From Leptospira biflexa serovar Patoc strain 'Patoc 1 (Paris)' (GTDB lineage: Bacteria; Spirochaetota; Leptospiria; Leptospirales; Leptospiraceae): DNA of 64,000 nt. Positions 60,546 to 64,000 of the stretch are shown in pieces. Positions within the stretch are counted from its first letter, which is position 1. Every line of letters begins with the position of its first letter. A program made the position numbers and the translations under genes. The notes beneath the pieces are model-generated. The model had not been told where the DNA came from and did not search any database. It saw only the letters and a list, made by a program, of their open reading frames with translations. Location of the stretch: assembly GCF_000017685.1 (NCBI RefSeq), contig NC_010602.1, positions 2,125,501 through 2,189,500 on the forward strand. Reading direction: 5' to 3'.

Positions 60546-61010
60546 TTATGTTGCAAAAACCAAATCCAAACATTCATCTTCCATTTTTCTCATGAGCAAA
60601 GCATCTTCCTCATTTGTCTCATGGTCATATCCAAAGTTATGTAAAATCCCATGTACTAACAATCGATAAAATTCATCAACGAGGCCATGTCCAATTTCCA
60701 TTGCTTGTTTTTTACAAGTCTCCATTGAAATCACTACTTCACCTAAAATTTGAACAGGGATCGGTGGATGTTCCGAATACAATGGAAAGGATAAAACATC
60801 CGTGGTAGCAGGTTTTCCTCTTCTCTCTTCATTAATTTCAGCCATTAGCGAATCATTGACTAGATAAATTGAAAGTTCCAATGAATGTAAAAACTCAGGT
60901 GCTAAGAATCGTAATATTTTTTCACAATTGGATATCACAGGATCAGAAAAAATTTCTGATTGGTTTGATTCGTCATTCCAATGAGTGAAAACCGAAAGGG
61001 ACGGGTTCAT
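60546..61010 (-). CDS. ybeY: endoribonuclease YbeY (rRNA maturation factor)
   Basis: 154 residues. The zinc-binding signature HGILHNFGYDH gives His120, His124 and His130, and the upstream TTDVLSFPLY (69-78) is the other family motif. YbeY acts in 16S rRNA 3'-end maturation and ribosome quality control. It overlaps pgpH by four bases and abuts recO. The phoH-pgpH-ybeY order is a recurrent bacterial cluster. Confidence 0.94.
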   Translation of the reverse strand: MNPSLSVFTHWNDESNQSEIFSDPVISNCEKILRFLAPEFLHSLELSIYLVNDSLMAEINEERRGKPATTDVLSFPLYSEHPPIPVQILGEVVISMETCKKQAMEIGHGLVDEFYRLLVHGILHNFGYDHETNEEDALLMRKMEDECLDLVFAT

Positions 61011-63373
61011 CGCTTCGTCTTTTTGGTATTCGCTGACTCTAAGGCCTTTGTATCTTCTGGTTTTGGGTATTTTGGTCTTTGGTGAAGACTGGAAAGTAAT
61101 ACTTCTTTGAAACTTGCTTTGATGATTTCTAAATCTCCGATTGTCAGTCCACTCTCATCCAATTGATTTTCGGCAAGCTTTGAATTGATGATTTTACGAA
61201 TGAGATCATCCAAACTTTCTTGTGATACTTCATCTAACGAACGAGAGGCGGCTTCCAAAGAATCTGCGATCATCACAATAGCAGTTTCTTTACTTTGTGG
61301 TTTTGGACCTGGGTATTGAAAATCTTTTTTATTAATATTTCTACGTGCCGAACTCGAAATTTCTTGTAAGGCCTTATGGTAAAAAAAGGCCATGGTAGAT
61401 GTCCCATGGTGTTCGGGAATAAAATTGATAATTTCTCGTGGAAGCCTTGCCTTTTTTGCCATCTCAATTCCATCTAACACGTGATCAATGACGGTTTTGG
61501 CAGCAAGAGCCGGATTATTTTTATCGATATGTTCTGGTTTTGGGATTAAATGTTGGTTTTCTACAAAAAAGCCAGCATTGGGAATTTTTCCAATGTCATG
61601 AAAATACACACCCACACGCACTAGAAGACGATCCAAATTGAGATTTTGTGCAGCTCTTTCGGATAGGGCTGCCACCATAAAGGTATGGGTGTAAGTCGAT
61701 GGGGCCTTTGTCAAAAGTTGTTGTAATAATGGATGGCCTGTATCGGCCAGTTCGATCAATTTGAATCGAGTGGGAATATTAAAAATATACTCATATAGAG
61801 GCAGTAAAAACTGAACGGCCGTGGCACTCGCAAATCCATTCACAAAACACATTACGGTGATGCGAAATAAATTGGAATTGGAAAGATCCTTAAAAAAACC
61901 AGTGCCAGTGGAGACAAAAAACTCACGACCATCAAATAAGTAACCTGCTGTCGTCACAAGGATTTGCACAAAGGTGAGTAAAAAACCAGCTTTCAGGAAA
62001 TCAATTCGTTTGAGCAAACGTCGCCCGTAAATGGAACTCATCACCGCAACAGTAAAGGCCAACATGAATGAGGTAGGATTGTATCTAGACGCAAAGAAGA
62101 CAGCAAAGGACAAAAAGAAACCGATGGCGATGGAGAGTTGTTCATCATAGACAAAACCGAGTAACAAACAGAGCATCCCCACAGGAACAAACATTCCAAA
62201 ATAATATACGGTCGACAAATCACTGTCAGTTGCATAGAATACCTTCGACAATAGATAAATCGAAGCGATCACAATCCAAAGTGTAAAAAAGATAATTAAG
62301 TTACTCGATAAGTCATTCAATCGATTGGGTCTGTATCGAATTAAATAAAATCCCACTATCACAATGAGAACACATTGTGTGAGAAAAATCGAAATGATAG
62401 AGGCAAGATTTGCCCTTGTAGCATATAAATTCATCATGTCCAGTTTTAACTTCACTTCTGGTGTGATGACATCACCTGCTCTTACGATGATTTCATTGGC
62501 TTGGATTCGGCTTTTTTGAACTGAAACTGCACTTGCTGCTTTCACCCTCGCATTTTCCGTTTCTTCTGGGTTATAATTGCAGGCAGGATAGGAATACACA
62601 TAGTACAAACCAATCCTAGATACAGCTTTTAATAGAGAATCGGATACATTTGGTAATTTCTCAGAAGCTAACTTTGATAACACGGCAGTCACAGGTCCGT
62701 CTTTATAAATTTGAGATCTAGGGATGACCAAATTTCCGTCAATGATGGTGGTATGGTCTTGGGTTCCAATGTTTCTGATTTTGGCTCCCGTCTTGTCGAG
62801 GTCTTTGGCAAAAGGCAAATCTTCTTTGACAATACAATACTTCGAAAAAATCAAATTTGTATACTGTTGGATGAAGTTTTTTAATTTTTCTTTTTTCGGA
62901 TAATCCAAGATGGCTTGGATTTCTTCGTTTGTACGATTGCGCCATCTAGGAATTCGATCTTTGACCGTTGTCGGATTTGATTTCCCTTCCTGGACAAGGA
63001 CACGTAAAATTTCTAAATCTTCTGATAAATTGGTATCGATACCTGCGACTAACACACCGAAGTCTTTATCAAAAGCAAAAGGAACATTCGATTTAGCTTT
63101 TTGTTTTTCTAAATTTGTTTTTTCAGTATCTTCGTATGAAAACTCTTTGACCGACTGGATGGTTTCAGGGGCAATTTTTCCTTCTGAAAATAAGCCATCG
63201 GAGTCGGTGTTGACCTTCGATTGGCCAAAAAAAGGAATCGAAAGAACATAAGTCACAAAAAGTAAAGTCAGACAAACCAAAATGATTTGAATGTTCCGAA
63301 CCACAGATACTGGCCTAACTTTTGTTAGAAAGTCGGTCACACTCGTCATCGAAGAATCAAAGATTGCTTTCAT
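61007..63373 (-). CDS. pgpH: PgpH/YqfF-type 7TM-HD cyclic-di-AMP phosphodiesterase
   Basis: 788 residues: a first membrane segment (about 27-50), a large extracytoplasmic domain (to about 310), a block of seven membrane segments (about 320-530) and a cytoplasmic HD domain with [14 protein letters not shown] (near residue 590), a second His pair in [14 protein letters not shown] and a late Asp in [12 protein letters not shown]. The architecture is that of PgpH in Listeria, which hydrolyses c-di-AMP. Leptospira would then need a diadenylate cyclase elsewhere. 4-base overlaps on both sides link it to phoH and ybeY. Confidence 0.92.
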   Translation of the reverse strand: MKAIFDSSMTSVTDFLTKVRPVSVVRNIQIILVCLTLLFVTYVLSIPFFGQSKVNTDSDGLFSEGKIAPETIQSVKEFSYEDTEKTNLEKQKAKSNVPFAFDKDFGVLVAGIDTNLSEDLEILRVLVQEGKSNPTTVKDRIPRWRNRTNEEIQAILDYPKKEKLKNFIQQYTNLIFSKYCIVKEDLPFAKDLDKTGAKIRNIGTQDHTTIIDGNLVIPRSQIYKDGPVTAVLSKLASEKLPNVSDSLLKAVSRIGLYYVYSYPACNYNPEETENARVKAASAVSVQKSRIQANEIIVRAGDVITPEVKLKLDMMNLYATRANLASIISIFLTQCVLIVIVGFYLIRYRPNRLNDLSSNLIIFFTLWIVIASIYLLSKVFYATDSDLSTVYYFGMFVPVGMLCLLLGFVYDEQLSIAIGFFLSFAVFFASRYNPTSFMLAFTVAVMSSIYGRRLLKRIDFLKAGFLLTFVQILVTTAGYLFDGREFFVSTGTGFFKDLSNSNLFRITVMCFVNGFASATAVQFLLPLYEYIFNIPTRFKLIELADTGHPLLQQLLTKAPSTYTHTFMVAALSERAAQNLNLDRLLVRVGVYFHDIGKIPNAGFFVENQHLIPKPEHIDKNNPALAAKTVIDHVLDGIEMAKKARLPREIINFIPEHHGTSTMAFFYHKALQEISSSARRNINKKDFQYPGPKPQSKETAIVMIADSLEAASRSLDEVSQESLDDLIRKIINSKLAENQLDESGLTIGDLEIIKASFKEVLLSSLHQRPKYPKPEDTKALESANTKKTKR

Positions 63374-63999
63374 GGTTTTTTGTTAAATAAACTCTCGTTT
63401 TCTTCGAATCGTCGGACAATGGATTCCACAATCGGATGGCGGGTAATGTCTTCCCTTCCGAAAAAAATTGTCTCTATTCCATTCAAATTTCGAAGAGTGT
63501 AAACTGTTTTTTCAAGTCCAGACCTGCCATGGGCCAGGTCAATTTGGGTGGCATCCCCAGAAATCGCCATTTTGGAATTTTTTCCGAATCGAGTGAGAAA
63601 CATTTTGAGTTGCGGGAGCGTACAGTTTTGCGCTTCGTCCAAAATGATAAAGGAATGGGAGAGTGTCCGGCCTCGCATAAAAGCAATGGGAGCAATCTCA
63701 ATTTTACCCACCTGTAAGTATTCTGTTGTTTTTTCGAAGCCAATACATTCGTGTAACGCATCGTAGATGGGACGAAGGTATGGGTTTACTTTTTGGGTTA
63801 AGTCACCTGGTAAAAAACCAAGATTTTCCCCCGCTTCCACTGCAGGCCTTGTGAGAATCAACCTATCCACTTCTCCAGTTTGCATCATTCGACATGCTGT
63901 GGCGATGGATAAAAACGTTTTTCCCGTACCGGCAGGACCCATAGCAATGGTGATGTAGTTTTTATGAAGGCTATCCACAAAACTTTCTTGGTTTTTTGT
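63370..63999 (-). CDS. phoH: PhoH-family ATPase, 5' end outside the window
   Basis: The frame is open to the right-hand edge: 18 or so bases beyond the GTG at 63978 still read KNQESFV in frame, matching the usual sequence before the P-loop. About 209 residues of a protein that is normally some 320 long are seen. Walker A is [13 protein letters not shown], Walker [11 protein letters not shown], and RGRTL plus SGDATQIDL follow as in PhoH. PhoH proteins are ATPases or RNA helicase-like factors linked to ribosome maturation through YbeY. The end overlaps pgpH by four bases. Confidence 0.92.
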   Translation of the reverse strand, partial: TKNQESFVDSLHKNYITIAMGPAGTGKTFLSIATACRMMQTGEVDRLILTRPAVEAGENLGFLPGDLTQKVNPYLRPIYDALHECIGFEKTTEYLQVGKIEIAPIAFMRGRTLSHSFIILDEAQNCTLPQLKMFLTRFGKNSKMAISGDATQIDLAHGRSGLEKTVYTLRNLNGIETIFFGREDITRHPIVESIVRRFEENESLFNKKP

Positions 64000-64000
64000 A

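Overview
The window looks like chromosomal DNA of a spirochaete of the genus Leptospira, more likely the saprophytic (L. biflexa-like) branch. This is inferred from content: lipid A genes (lpxI, lpxB) show an LPS-bearing outer membrane, which excludes Borrelia and Treponema. At least eight predicted lipoproteins carry loose spirochaetal lipoboxes, and PAS-rich histidine kinases, a SpoIIE phosphatase with TPRs and LysM/FecR and OmpL47-like surface proteins are typical of the genus. GC is moderate to low. I saw no rRNA, tRNA, IS element, prophage or CRISPR. Genes are tightly packed and no intergenic stretch exceeds about 270 bases.

Layout. 1-600: 3' end of an unknown gene and a tiny lipoprotein. 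0.6-7.5 kb, mostly minus strand: SpoU methyltransferase, fadH, a receiver-only regulator (plus strand), a four-PAS kinase and an SDR. 7.6-17 kb, plus strand: a SpoIIE/TPR phosphatase followed by a surface block. That block holds a DUF1566 lipoprotein, a lipoprotein with a perfect metzincin zinc motif, a 1,054-residue modular protein with a thrombospondin type 1 repeat, and a seven-repeat beta-propeller lipoprotein. 17-26.6 kb: PAS kinase, sucCD, a TolC-like protein, an SH3b protein, an FmdB-like zinc ribbon, lpxI and lpxB. 26.5-32.5 kb, minus strand: GST, UvrD-type helicase, TPR lipoprotein, AsmA-like protein, small lipoprotein. 32.6-36.6 kb, plus strand: NUDIX hydrolase, LysM-FecR, OmpL47-like protein, MFS exporter, a small protein. 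36.6-44.4 kb, minus strand: a three-gene envelope cassette (lamin-tail-like lipoprotein, predicted outer-membrane protein, phospholipase D lipoprotein) and uvrC. 44.4-49.2 kb: a chemoreceptor overlapping a signal peptidase I homologue that lacks both catalytic residues, then a convergent GAF kinase.

49.35-55.4 kb is one apparent seven-gene operon: gapA-pgk-tpiA-secG, a secreted protein, a PAS histidine kinase and a receiver fused to an RsbW-like ATPase domain. The right end (64.0 to 55.4 kb, minus strand) is a compact housekeeping operon joined mostly by 4-base overlaps: phoH (running off the edge), pgpH, ybeY, recO, a small membrane protein, argS, cinA and a beta-propeller-like protein.

The points most worth following up are the signal peptidase pseudoenzyme, the metzincin-motif lipoprotein, the thrombospondin-repeat protein, the phospholipase D cassette, the two kinases that share an inserted module inside their dimerisation domain, and the signalling pair placed inside a glycolysis operon.
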